From Nonomuraea spiralis (GTDB taxonomy: Bacteria; Actinomycetota; Actinomycetes; Streptosporangiales; Streptosporangiaceae): 64,000 nt of DNA. Position numbers and translations under genes: made by a program. Of the stretch, positions 48,589 through 57,030 are shown piece by piece; the first letter of the stretch is position 1; each line of letters opens with the position of its first letter. The DNA lies in assembly GCF_014648435.1 (NCBI RefSeq), contig NZ_BMRC01000036.1, forward strand, positions 1 through 64,000. Direction: 5' to 3'. Below the pieces are notes generated by a model. The model was given only the letters and a program-made list of their open reading frames with translations. It did no database searches and had not been told where the DNA came from.

Positions 48589-50587
48589 TCAGAACGTACG
48601 CGGCCACGGGCTCTTCCTTGCCCTTCAGGCTGAGCCGTCCAAGGGCGTTCACCGAGGCCCCGCCGCCCAGTTGCCTGAGCGTCGTCTCGCCGATCACCAC
48701 GGTCCCCGGCTCGGCCAGCGCCTGGAGCCTGGCGGCCACGTTCACGCAGTCGCCCATCGCGTTGAAGCCGCGCAACTCGGGGCTGCCGATGTTGCCGACC
48801 AGGGCCGGGCCGGTGTTGACGCCCACCCGGAAGGTCGGCCACTCCACGTCGTCCACGCGCTTCCAGGCCATCTCCTCGGCCACCTCGGCGGCGGCCCGCT
48901 GCATCTCCAGCGCGGCCCGGCAGGCCGCCCTGGCGTGGCCCGCCTGCGTGGCCGGCGCGTTGAACAGGGCCAGCATCGCGTCCCCGACGAACTGCACGAT
49001 CGTGCCGCCGTTGTTCAGCACGCAGGGGACCGCGGCCGTGTGGTAGCGGTTCAGCATCTCGACGATCTCGCCGGGCGTGACCTTCTCGGAGAACGAGGTG
49101 AAGCCCTTGAGGTCGGCGAAGAGCGCGGTCAGCTCCTTCAGCTCGCCGCCCAGTTCGGCCCGCGCGGGGTCGGCGAGCAGGGCGTTGGCCACGTCGGGCG
49201 ACATGTACTGCCGGAAGAGCGTGTCCAGCTCCTGGTAGAGGCGGGCGTTCTCCAGCGAGATGGACAACTGGCCGGCGAGGGTGGCGGCCAGCGCCTCGTC
49301 GTGGCCGGTGCGGCCCACCGGAACCTCCAGCACGCCGGCCAGATGGCCTCTGACGGTGAGCGGGTAGGCGAGCAGGTGGTCGCGGCGGATCGGCGTGCCG
49401 CCGTCGAACTCGTACGCGCGGGAGCCGATCTGGGTCCTGCCCTCCGACACCAGCGCGATCTTGACGTCCCCGTACGCCTGCCGTACCCGGTCGAGCGCCG
49501 TGGCGAGCAGTTCGCCCTCCGGCAGGCCCACCCGCGTCTGCGCGCTCACCGCCACCAGGGCGGCCAGCCGTTCCGACAGCTCCCGCTCGTGGGCCAGCGC
49601 CTCGCCGGCCCGGTCGAGCACGGCGACCTGGCTCTCGTTCAGCCGGAACTTGCCCGACAGCCGGGTCGCGGCCAGCGGCTCGCCCCTTCGTACGTGCTCG
49701 ACCAGCTCCTCCAGCGCCTGGTCGTAGTCCTGCTGGATACGCGCGACGGTCGCCGCCAGCGTCACCGAGTCGAACAGCCCGGCGCTCGACCCCTCCCGCC
49801 TGAACTGCAGGTAGGCGCTGTAGGCCACGAACACGAAGGCGAGGGTGAGCAGCACGTGCCACTCCCACCACGACAGGTGCCAGTTGAGCTGCGACATCCC
49901 GGCGATCATCGCCTCGGCCAGCAGCGCGTACGCGGTGATCAGGCTGACCAGCATGGCCGAGGGGCGGCGGCGGTGGAGCAGGAACATCATCACGCCGGCC
50001 GCGCCGTACAGCAGGACGCCGGGGATCGAGGCCGGGCCCAGCCAGCCCACCGGCGCGACCGGCGGCGGCTCGCTGAGCGCGGTCAGCTCGGGCACCAGCG
50101 AGACCAGCCCCCACAGCAGCATGAAGCCGAGCAACATCGCCCGGACGAAGTGCTGGGAGTCCAGGACGCCCTTGGCGGCCCGCTCGCCCAGCGGCAGGGC
50201 CGAGGCGAACGCGAACACCGAGGCGATCGTGAGACCCACCTGCTGCCCCAGGTCGAACCCCAGCGAGCCGGTCGGCAGGATGATCCCCGGCGTGGCCAGG
50301 CCGTGCAGGAGGAAGAAGCCCGCGCTGCTCAGGAACACCATCGACACCAGGAACAGGCGGGCGTCCCGACGGCGGCGGGCGGCCTCGGTGATCATCGCGC
50401 CGAGCGCCACGTTGATCCCGGCCACCGTGAGGATCATCCAGAAGTGGCTCGCGTTGTGCTGCCAGACGACGTTGAGGTGCTGCTGCCCGAGCAGCAACCA
50501 GAGCCCCAGCAGGGGGAGGGCGAGGTGGATGCCCCAGACCACGCCTCGGACAGGCTGCGTGGCCGGCGGCAGGTAGGGGCTGGACAC
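48575..50587 (-). CDS. Membrane class III adenylate/guanylate cyclase
   Basis: A 670-residue cyclase. About seven membrane helices cover residues 15-250 (GVVWGIHLALPLLGLWLLLG ... WHVLLTLAFVFVAYSAYLQF). A coiled region and GAF-like domain lie at about 330-450. The catalytic domain (about 480-650) has both metal aspartates (LTALFADLKGFTSFSE and VQFVGDAMLALFNAP), the substrate Asp in FNAMGDCVNVAARLQ, and the transition-state N-x-x-x-R in the same motif. The adenine-specifying Lys position is not clear by eye, so cAMP is favoured but not proven. GTG 50587 follows a CATAAT -10-like box by 7 nt, so the mRNA is probably leaderless. The neighbouring Crp/Fnr gene is on the same strand. Confidence 0.9.
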   Translation of the reverse strand: MSSPYLPPATQPVRGVVWGIHLALPLLGLWLLLGQQHLNVVWQHNASHFWMILTVAGINVALGAMITEAARRRRDARLFLVSMVFLSSAGFFLLHGLATPGIILPTGSLGFDLGQQVGLTIASVFAFASALPLGERAAKGVLDSQHFVRAMLLGFMLLWGLVSLVPELTALSEPPPVAPVGWLGPASIPGVLLYGAAGVMMFLLHRRRPSAMLVSLITAYALLAEAMIAGMSQLNWHLSWWEWHVLLTLAFVFVAYSAYLQFRREGSSAGLFDSVTLAATVARIQQDYDQALEELVEHVRRGEPLAATRLSGKFRLNESQVAVLDRAGEALAHERELSERLAALVAVSAQTRVGLPEGELLATALDRVRQAYGDVKIALVSEGRTQIGSRAYEFDGGTPIRRDHLLAYPLTVRGHLAGVLEVPVGRTGHDEALAATLAGQLSISLENARLYQELDTLFRQYMSPDVANALLADPARAELGGELKELTALFADLKGFTSFSEKVTPGEIVEMLNRYHTAAVPCVLNNGGTIVQFVGDAMLALFNAPATQAGHARAACRAALEMQRAAAEVAEEMAWKRVDDVEWPTFRVGVNTGPALVGNIGSPELRGFNAMGDCVNVAARLQALAEPGTVVIGETTLRQLGGGASVNALGRLSLKGKEEPVAAYVLTGMP

Positions 50588-50733
50588 AGACCGATTATGC
50601 ACGCGGGACCGCCGCCGCCAATGCGTCCTTTTACCCACTGCTCCCACGACAGCCGGTCAATCTGGTCAGTAACCCTCCGCTTCGTGACAAATACGTTATG
50701 TAGTTCTTGCCAACCTTTGGAACGGTTGAAACG

Positions 50734-50760
50734 TGATCCTCATGCACAACATGAGCATCA
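50734..50760 (+). promoter_or_regulatory. Inverted repeat in the collagen-like gene leader
   Basis: TGATCCTCATG (50734-50744) and CATGAGCATCA (50750-50760) form 11-bp arms with one mismatch and a CACAA loop, 21 bp before the GTG start. It could be an operator or an mRNA hairpin. Confidence 0.5.
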
Positions 50761-50781
50761 CTTGTCCCTGGAAGGAAAGCC

Positions 50782-51726
50782 GTGGGTATCAAGGTTCGCG
50801 GTGGGCGCACGCTCACCCTCGCCACTGTCGGAGCGCTCGCCGCCTCGCTCCTCGCTGTCGGTGGCGTGGCCACCGCCTCGTCGGCTGCGAGCGAGGTGTA
50901 CGCCTGCGTGCACAAGAAGACGCGCTACGTCCGCATCGTCAACCCGACCACGCCGTGCCGCAAGACCGAAGAGCGCGTGGTGATCGGCGGCAGCACGACG
51001 CAGCTGAACGGTGGCACGTCCGGCCCCAAGGGTGACACGGGCGCTCCCGGCAAGCCCGGCGCTCAGGGCCCGCAGGGCCCCAAGGGCGACACCGGCGCGG
51101 TGGGCCCCCAGGGCAAGCAGGGCTTCCCCGGCAAGAACGGCCAGGACGGCAAGAACGGCCTCCCGGGCAAGGACGGCGAGCGCGGCCCGCAGGGCCCCCA
51201 GGGCCCGAAGGGCGACGACGGCAAGGACGGCCTCCCCGGCAAGAACGGCCAGGACGGTCAGGACGGCAAGCAGGGCCTCCCCGGCAAGGACGGCAAGGAC
51301 GGCCTCCCGGGCAAGGACGGCAAGGACGGCAAGAACGGCCTTCCGGGCAAGGACGGCAAGGACGGCGAGCGCGGCCCGGCGGGCCCCCAGGGCCCGCAGG
51401 GCCCCAAGGGTGAGCCCGGCAAGGACGGCGGCGGCGCCGCCTACGCCACCTACACCAACGACGCCTCCATCACCGGGCTCGGCTCGGTGACCGCCACCTG
51501 CGACAAGGGCGGCTCGCCCACCGGCGGCGGCTTCTCCTTCGGCACCCTGAAGAACGCCGTCGTCATGGGCAGCTACCCCGGCGCCTCCGGCTGGACGGTC
51601 ACCGTGGCCAAGGACGACAACGGCGGCGGCAACAACCTCACCGCCGAGACCCAGACCCACGGTGGCGGCAACAACGGCACCAGCGTCTCCGGCAAGGTCT
51701 ACGTCGTCTGCATCAAGAAGGTCTGA
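50782..51726 (+). CDS. Secreted collagen-like protein
   Basis: A 314-residue exported protein. The signal peptide (MGIKVRGGRTLTLATVGALA, cleavage near SAASE at residue 37) precedes a short two-Cys head domain (EVYACVHKKTRYVRIVNPTT, PCRKTEE). Then come about 45 uninterrupted Gly-X-Y triplets at residues 81-216 rich in GKDG, GLPG and GPQG, and a C-terminal domain of about 95 residues (YATYTNDASITGLGSVTATC ... VYVVCIKKV) with two cysteines. The pattern predicts a collagen-like triple-helical stalk with a head, as in bacterial collagens. The KDG charge-rich triplets would stabilise a helix without hydroxyproline. GTG 50782 follows GGAAG. A strong terminator follows. Confidence 0.92.
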   Translation: MGIKVRGGRTLTLATVGALAASLLAVGGVATASSAASEVYACVHKKTRYVRIVNPTTPCRKTEERVVIGGSTTQLNGGTSGPKGDTGAPGKPGAQGPQGPKGDTGAVGPQGKQGFPGKNGQDGKNGLPGKDGERGPQGPQGPKGDDGKDGLPGKNGQDGQDGKQGLPGKDGKDGLPGKDGKDGKNGLPGKDGKDGERGPAGPQGPQGPKGEPGKDGGGAAYATYTNDASITGLGSVTATCDKGGSPTGGGFSFGTLKNAVVMGSYPGASGWTVTVAKDDNGGGNNLTAETQTHGGGNNGTSVSGKVYVVCIKKV

Positions 51727-51735
51727 CGACGCTGA

Positions 51736-51775
51736 AAGGGCCGGTGCGGGGCGACCCCGCACCGGCCCTTCTCGT
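51736..51775. terminator. Strong bidirectional terminator between collagen-like gene and purL
   Basis: A 16-bp perfect stem (51736-51751, starting AAGGGCCGG, with 51755-51770 ending CCGGCCCTT) has a CGA loop and a CTCGTT tail. It separates the convergent collagen-like and purL genes. Confidence 0.93.
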
Positions 51776-51815
51776 TGAGCCTCAGCCGAACAGCGTTGAG
51801 CCTCAGCCGAACAGT
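51774..51815. repeat. Tandem 21-bp repeat at the 3' end of purL
   Basis: Units 51774-51794 and 51795-51815, GTTGAGCCTCAGCCGAACAG followed by C or T, are identical but for the last base. The upper unit contains the purL stop (TCA 51803-51805) and last codons; the lower unit repeats them downstream. Confidence 0.93.
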
Positions 51816-54055
51816 GCGGGCAGCGTCGCCGCGTGCGTCTCGCGGATCTCCTCGACCGGCACCTCGAACACGTCCTCGACCACCAGCGACTCCCCGCCGG
51901 TGACCCCGAGCCCGTAGCAGGGCACCTCGTGGCGCCCGCACAGCGCCGCGAACTCCTCGAACGCCTCAGGCCGCACCACGACCAGCGCCCGCCCCGCCGA
52001 CTCGCTGAACAGGTCGGTGAACGCGTCGCCGCTCAGCGCGACCGTGGCCCCGATCCCGCGCGCGAGGCACGACTCGGCCAGCGCCACGGCGAGCCCGCCG
52101 TCGGACAGGTCGTGCGAGCCCTCCAGCAGCCCCTGGGCCGCCGCCTCCACCAGCACGGTCGCCAGCGCCTGCTCGGCCTCCAGGTCCGCGTGCGGCGGCA
52201 GGCCGCCCAGGTGGCGGTGCGCCACGTGCGCCCACTCCGAGCCGCCGAACTCCGCGCCGGTGTCGCCGAGCAGCACCACCCGCAGCCCCTCGGCGGTGAA
52301 CCCGGACGGCACCCGCTTGGCCACGTCGTCGATGACGCCGAGCACGCCCACGACCGGCGTGGGGTGGATGGCCGTCGAGCCCGTCTGGTTGTAGAAGGAG
52401 ACGTTCCCGCCGGTCACCGGCACGCCGAGGGTGCGGCAGGCGTCGGCGAGACCGCGTACGGCCTCGGCGAACTGCCACATGACCTCGGGGTCCTCGGGCG
52501 AGCCGAAGTTGAGGCAGTTGGTGACGGCGAGCGGCTTGGCGCCGGTCACGGCCACGTTCCGGTACGCCTCGGCCAGCGCCAGCTGCGCCCCCGCGTACGG
52601 GTCGAGCTTGGCGTAACGGCCGTTGCCGTCGGTGGACAGCGCGATGCCCCTGGTCGTCGGCTCGGCCCCGGCCATGACCTCGGAGATGCGCACCATCCCG
52701 GCGTCGGCCGGCTGGGCCAGCACGGTGTTGGCACGGACGTACCGGTCGTACTGGGAGGTCACCCACTCCTTGGAGGCCAGGTTGGGCGAGGCGAGGAGCT
52801 GCAGCAGGGTGGCCCGCAGGTCGTCGGGGCGCGCCAGCCGGTCGGGGGTGTCGGCGTTGAGCGCGGCCTGACCGGACGGCTCGTGGTAGGGACGCTCGTA
52901 GACCGGGCCCTCGTCGGCGGCGGTGCCCGGCGGGATGTCCACGATGACCTCGCCGTCCCACGTCATGACGAGGCGGCCGGTGTCGGTGACCTCGCCGATG
53001 ACGGTGGCCGGAACATCCCACTTGGCGCAGATCGCCATGAACGCCGGGATGTCGTCCGGCCGCACGACGGCCATCATCCGCTCCTGGGACTCGCTCATCA
53101 GGATCTCCTCAGGCCGGAGCGAGGAGTCGCGGAGCGGGACCAGGTTGAGGTCGACCTTCATGCCGCCGGTGCCCTTGGCGGCCAGCTCGGTGGTGGCGCA
53201 GGAGACGCCGGCCGCGCCGAGGTCCTGGATGCCGACGACGACGTCGGCCGCGTAGAGCTCCAGGCAGCACTCGATGAGCAGCTTCTCCATGAACGGGTCG
53301 CCCACCTGCACGGCGGGCCGCTTGGCCTGCGACTCGTCCTCGAACGTCGCCGAGGCCAGCACGGACGCTCCGCCGATGCCGTCGGGGCCCGTGGACGCGC
53401 CGAACAACACGACCTGGTTGCCCGGCCCCGGCGCGGTGGCCAGCTTGATCTGGTCCTTGCGCAGCAGGCCGACGCAGAGCGCGTTGACCAGCGGGTTGCC
53501 GATGTAGCAGGGGTCGAAGACGACCTCGCCGCCGATGTTGGGCAGGCCCAGGCAGTTGCCGTAGTGGCTGATGCCCTCGACCACGCCGGGCAGCACCCGC
53601 CGCGTGTCGACGGCGTCGGCGCCGCCGAAGCGCAGCGCGTCCATGACGGCGATCGGGCGGGCGCCCATCGACATGATGTCGCGTACGATCCCGCCGACGC
53701 CGGTGGCCGCGCCCTGGTGCGGCTCGACGTAGGACGGGTGGTTGTGCGACTCGATCTTGAACGTGGCCGCCCAGCCGTCGCCGATGTCGACGACGCCCGC
53801 GTTCTCGCCCATGCCCACGAGCAGCGCCTCGGACTTGGGCGCCTTGGTGGCGAACTGCCTCAGATGCACCTTGGACGACTTGTACGAGCAGTGCTCGGAC
53901 CACATGACGCTGTAGATGGCCAGCTCGGAGCCGGTGGGACGGCGGCCCAGGATCTCTTTGACCCGGTCGTACTCGTCCTGCTTCATCCCCAGCTCGGCGA
54001 AGGGCATCGGCTCGTCGGGGGTGTCGGCGGCCCGCTTGACGCTGTCGGTGCTCAT
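51803..54055 (-). CDS. purL: Phosphoribosylformylglycinamidine synthase, large subunit
   Basis: A 750-residue ATP-dependent enzyme converting FGAR to FGAM with glutamine ammonia from PurQ and PurS as partner (small PurL type, about 730-750 aa). Blocks: ELAIYSVMWSEHCSYKSSKV, FKIESHNHPSYVEPHQGAAT, GVGGIVRDIMSMGARPIAVM, SHYGNCLGLPNIGGEVVFDP, GDPFMEKLLIECCLEL, LGAAGVSCATTELAAKG, PVTGGNVSFYNQTG and GSHDLSDGGLAVALAESCLA. ATG 54055 overlaps the purQ stop (ATGA), so purQ and purL are coupled. Its 3' end is duplicated. Confidence 0.97.
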   Translation of the reverse strand: MSTDSVKRAADTPDEPMPFAELGMKQDEYDRVKEILGRRPTGSELAIYSVMWSEHCSYKSSKVHLRQFATKAPKSEALLVGMGENAGVVDIGDGWAATFKIESHNHPSYVEPHQGAATGVGGIVRDIMSMGARPIAVMDALRFGGADAVDTRRVLPGVVEGISHYGNCLGLPNIGGEVVFDPCYIGNPLVNALCVGLLRKDQIKLATAPGPGNQVVLFGASTGPDGIGGASVLASATFEDESQAKRPAVQVGDPFMEKLLIECCLELYAADVVVGIQDLGAAGVSCATTELAAKGTGGMKVDLNLVPLRDSSLRPEEILMSESQERMMAVVRPDDIPAFMAICAKWDVPATVIGEVTDTGRLVMTWDGEVIVDIPPGTAADEGPVYERPYHEPSGQAALNADTPDRLARPDDLRATLLQLLASPNLASKEWVTSQYDRYVRANTVLAQPADAGMVRISEVMAGAEPTTRGIALSTDGNGRYAKLDPYAGAQLALAEAYRNVAVTGAKPLAVTNCLNFGSPEDPEVMWQFAEAVRGLADACRTLGVPVTGGNVSFYNQTGSTAIHPTPVVGVLGVIDDVAKRVPSGFTAEGLRVVLLGDTGAEFGGSEWAHVAHRHLGGLPPHADLEAEQALATVLVEAAAQGLLEGSHDLSDGGLAVALAESCLARGIGATVALSGDAFTDLFSESAGRALVVVRPEAFEEFAALCGRHEVPCYGLGVTGGESLVVEDVFEVPVEEIRETHAATLPALFG

Positions 54056-54735
54056 GCGTTCACCAGATTCTTCAAAATGGACGTGAAGAAGCCGAGCCCG
54101 TCGGTGCTCGGCGCGCCGACCAGCTGCTCGACGGCGTGCTCGGGGTGCGGCATGAGGCCGACCACGTTGCCCGCCTCGTTACGGATGCCGGCGATGTCGT
54201 TGAGCGAGCCGTTGGGGTTGCCGCCGGCGTAGCGCACGACGACGTGGCCGCCGGACTCCAGCGCCGCCAGCGTGTCCTCGGACGCGACGTAGCGGCCCTC
54301 GCCGTGCTTGACCGGCAACACGATCTCCTGGCCCCGCTCGAAGGAGTTGGTCCAGGCGGTGGCGGGCTGCTCGATCGTGACCCGCTGGTCGCGGCAGACG
54401 TAGTGGAGCGAGGCGTTGCGGGTGAGCGCGCCGGGCAGCAGGTGGGCCTCGCAGAGGATCTGGAAGCCGTTGCAGGTGCCGATGACCGGCAGACCGGCCT
54501 TGGCGGCCGGGATGAGCTCGTCCATCAGCGGGGCGAACCTGGAGATGGCGCCGCAACGCAGATAGTCGCCGTAGGAGAAGCCGCCGGGCAGGAACACGGC
54601 GTCGACTCCCTTCAGGTCGTGGTCGGCGTGCCACAGCGGGACCGCCTGCGCGCCCACGAGGCGCACGGCTCTGGCGGCGTCCTGGTCGTCGAGAGTTCCT
54701 GGAAACGTGACTACGCCCACACGGGCAGCGCTCAT
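54052..54735 (-). CDS. purQ: Phosphoribosylformylglycinamidine synthase, glutaminase subunit
   Basis: A 227-residue class I glutamine amidotransferase. The nucleophile Cys is in LPVIGTCNGFQILCEAHLLP, with FLPGGFSYGDYLRCGAISRF before it and the catalytic His-Glu in GLMPHPEHAVEQLVG. It supplies ammonia to PurL. ATG 54735 is used. Overlap with purL by ATGA gives 1:1 coupled translation. The upstream gene on the same strand is an RsbW-like ATPase, not purS as expected. Confidence 0.96.
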   Translation of the reverse strand: MSAARVGVVTFPGTLDDQDAARAVRLVGAQAVPLWHADHDLKGVDAVFLPGGFSYGDYLRCGAISRFAPLMDELIPAAKAGLPVIGTCNGFQILCEAHLLPGALTRNASLHYVCRDQRVTIEQPATAWTNSFERGQEIVLPVKHGEGRYVASEDTLAALESGGHVVVRYAGGNPNGSLNDIAGIRNEAGNVVGLMPHPEHAVEQLVGAPSTDGLGFFTSILKNLVNA

Positions 54736-54853
54736 GACAGTCGTCCCCTCCGAGGAATGCGCACGCGCGTGCCACCGTCTCTTTGGGGGCGGACGGCGGT
54801 CTACGGCGGTGTAGTCAGATTATCGGGTGCGCGGCTGTGTTCCGGGCAGCGGG

Positions 54854-55294
54854 TCAGACCGCGGCCAGCTCGCGGTGACGGGCACCCTCGGCCTCGTCGT
54901 CCCAGGCGAGCATCTTGCGCAGGTGGACCGTCGTGCCACGGCCGGGTGTCGTGCCGAAGGAGATCTCGTCCACCACGGAGCGCATGATCAGCAGGCCGCG
55001 GCCGTTCTCGGTGTCGGGCGGAGGGAAGTGCAGCGGCATCGAAGGAAGACCGTCGCCGCTGTCGGCCACGCGCACGTCGCAGCGACCGTAGCCGATGGCC
55101 GCCGACACCTCGTAACGGTTGGCGGGACCGCCGTGCCGCACCGCGTTGGAGCACGCCTCGGAGACGGCGAGCAGCATGTCGGCGATGCACGTCTCGCTCA
55201 CGTTGAGTGAACGCATCGCGTCGCCCAGCACTCGCCTGACCATCGGAATGCCGATAGCATCCCGAGGCAGCGCCAACGAGAACTCAATATCCAC
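54854..55294 (-). CDS. RsbW-like ATP-binding protein (anti-sigma/serine kinase type)
   Basis: A 146-residue HATPase_c protein. N-box: MLLAVSEACSNAVRHGGPAN. G1 box: VRVADSGDGLPSM. G2 box: NGRGLLIMRSVVDEIS, then GRGTTVHLRKML. The starting MDIEFSLALPRDAIGIPMVR, with strand-helix order, is typical of the actinomycete RsbW/SpoIIAB-like family that regulates anti-anti-sigma factors by phosphorylation. It lies between purS and purQ, in an otherwise purine locus, with gaps of 118 and 170 bp, so it may have its own promoter. Confidence 0.88.
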   Translation of the reverse strand: MDIEFSLALPRDAIGIPMVRRVLGDAMRSLNVSETCIADMLLAVSEACSNAVRHGGPANRYEVSAAIGYGRCDVRVADSGDGLPSMPLHFPPPDTENGRGLLIMRSVVDEISFGTTPGRGTTVHLRKMLAWDDEAEGARHRELAAV

Positions 55295-55464
55295 CGGACT
55301 CCTCCGGGCTCCGGAATGTCACCTGGAGTAGGTTTCCCTGTGAAATCGGGGCTAACCGCAAAATCACGTTGTTGTTATTTAGTGTTGGCACGCCCGTGGC
55401 ATTGTGGCATGGCCGAACGCGACTTTAACCCACCAGGGGTAAAACCAGGCATCAAATGTGCCTT

Positions 55465-55710
55465 CTACCCCTCAACCCGGACGCTGTAGTCCTCGATCAC
55501 AGTGTTGGCCAGGAGTGTCTCGGCCATCTTGCGCACCTCTTCGAGCGCCGCCTCGTCGGCCGGGCCCTCCAGTTCGATCTCGAACCGCTTGCCCTGACGG
55601 ACAGCCGAGACGCCGGAGAAGCCGAGCCTGGGCAGCGCCCTGGCGATGGCCTGGCCCTGCGGGTCGAGGATCTCGGGCTTCAGCATGACGTCTACGATGA
55701 CGCGCGCCAC
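55465..55710 (-). CDS. purS: Phosphoribosylformylglycinamidine synthase subunit PurS
   Basis: An 81-residue protein: VARVIVDVMLKPEILDPQGQ, AIARALPRLGFSGVSAVRQG, KRFEIELEGP and EEVRKMAETLLANTVIEDYS. These are the PurS motifs; PurS bridges PurQ and PurL for ammonia channelling. GTG 55710 follows AGGAGGAACGCA. It is separated from purQ by the RsbW-like gene. It is divergent from the oxoacid dehydrogenase operon. Confidence 0.95.
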   Translation of the reverse strand: MARVIVDVMLKPEILDPQGQAIARALPRLGFSGVSAVRQGKRFEIELEGPADEAALEEVRKMAETLLANTVIEDYSVRVEG

Positions 55711-55848
55711 TGCGTTCCTCCTGGGTGGAGTGGGTGCTTGGGAAAGCAAGCCTACCGGCGTGTGTGGCAGTCAGGACAACGGGAACGGGGAGGACATGGG
55801 GCTTGCGCGGAGGGTTGTGATGTCTGCCACGATGTCCCCAAACGCGTA

Positions 55849-55870
55849 TGAACCACCATCACATGGTTCA
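55849..55870. promoter_or_regulatory. TGAACCA-N8-TGGTTCA inverted repeat before the E1-alpha gene
   Basis: TGAACCA (55849-55855) and TGGTTCA (55864-55870) form perfect 7-bp arms around 8 bp. It lies 69 bp upstream of the E1-alpha GTG and 139 bp from the purS start. It is a candidate operator for the dehydrogenase operon; the binding protein is unknown. Confidence 0.55.
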
Positions 55871-55938
55871 CACGCACACACGGCTGGCCTCAGGTGGCGA
55901 CCCCATCGACACCGGCCCCGATCGCACAGGAGCGGCAC

Positions 55939-57030
55939 GTGACAGTCGACGCCTCTCGTGGTGCCGAAGCACCCCCTGAGCTCGTGCAGTTGCTCACGCC
56001 CGAAGGAGAACGGGTCGAGCATCCCGACTACGACATAGACCTGACGCCCGACGAGGTCCGCTCGCTCTACCGCGACCTGGTTCTCGTCCGGCGCATCGAC
56101 CTGGAGGCCGTGGCCCTGCAGCGCCAGGGCGAACTGGGCATCTGGGCCTCGCTGCTGGGCCAGGAGGCCGCCCAGATCGGCTCCGGCCGGGCCCTCACCG
56201 ACTCCGACATGGCCTTCCCGACCTACCGCGAGCACGGCGTCGCCTGGTGTCGCGACGTCGACCCGGTGAAGCTGCTCGGCCTGTTCAGGGGCGTCAACCA
56301 CGGCGGCTGGGACCCCGAGGAGCACAACTTCCACCTTTACACGATCGTGATCGGCAGCCAGACCCTGCACGCGGTCGGCTACGCCATGGGCATCCAGCGC
56401 GACGACGCGACGGCCGCCACGATCGCCTACTTCGGCGATGGCGCCACCTCCCAGGGCGACGTGAACGAGGCGTTCATCTGGGCCAGCGTGTTCAACGCGC
56501 CGATCGTCTTCTTCTGCCAGAACAACCAGTGGGCCATCTCCGAGCCGCTGGAGAAGCAGAGCCGCATCCCCCTCTACCGCCGGGCCTCGGGCTTCGGCTT
56601 CCCGGGGATCAGGGTCGACGGCAACGACGTGTTCGCCTGCCTGGCGGTGACCAAGAAGGCGCTCGAAGCCGCTCGTACGGGCCAGGGGCCGACGCTGATC
56701 GAGGCGTTCACGTACCGGATGGGCGCCCACACCACGACCGACGACCCGACCCGCTACCGGGTGGCCAGCGAGCTGGAGGCGTGGAAGCTCAAGGACCCGA
56801 TCGAGCGGGTCAAGTCGTACCTGTTCCGCAACGAGCTGGCCGACCAGGCCTTCTTCGACTCCGTGACCGCCGAGGCCGACCAGCTCGGCGCCGACCTGCG
56901 CAGGCGGTGCCTGGCGATGCCCGACCCCGAGCCGCTCGATATCTTCGACCACGTCTACCGCGAGCCCCACGCGCTCATCGACGGGGAGCGGGCGCAGTTC
57001 GCCGCCTACTTGGAGGGCTTTGAGAAATGA
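55939..57030 (+). CDS. 2-oxoacid dehydrogenase E1 component, alpha subunit (pyruvate/branched-chain type)
   Basis: A 363-residue TPP-dependent E1-alpha. TPP motif: IAYFGDGATSQGDVNEAFIW then FNAPIVFFCQNNQWAIS. Other blocks: YRDLVLVRRIDLEAVALQRQ, GELGIWASLLGQEAAQIGSG, FPTYREHGVAWCRDVD and TYRMGAHTTTDDPTRYR (phosphorylation-loop region). Such subunits act on branched-chain 2-oxo acids or pyruvate; sequence alone does not separate them. GTG 55939 follows AGGAG. It overlaps E1-beta (ATGA 57027-57030) and forms a three-gene operon with E2. The vdh at 31 kb would feed branched-chain oxoacids to it. Confidence 0.92.
   Translation: MTVDASRGAEAPPELVQLLTPEGERVEHPDYDIDLTPDEVRSLYRDLVLVRRIDLEAVALQRQGELGIWASLLGQEAAQIGSGRALTDSDMAFPTYREHGVAWCRDVDPVKLLGLFRGVNHGGWDPEEHNFHLYTIVIGSQTLHAVGYAMGIQRDDATAATIAYFGDGATSQGDVNEAFIWASVFNAPIVFFCQNNQWAISEPLEKQSRIPLYRRASGFGFPGIRVDGNDVFACLAVTKKALEAARTGQGPTLIEAFTYRMGAHTTTDDPTRYRVASELEAWKLKDPIERVKSYLFRNELADQAFFDSVTAEADQLGADLRRRCLAMPDPEPLDIFDHVYREPHALIDGERAQFAAYLEGFEK

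Noticed and set aside
55711..55938. Riboswitch upstream of the dehydrogenase operon or purS
   Set aside because: No conserved purine, ydaO, TPP or lipoate-linked fold could be recognised; only the inverted repeat stands out.
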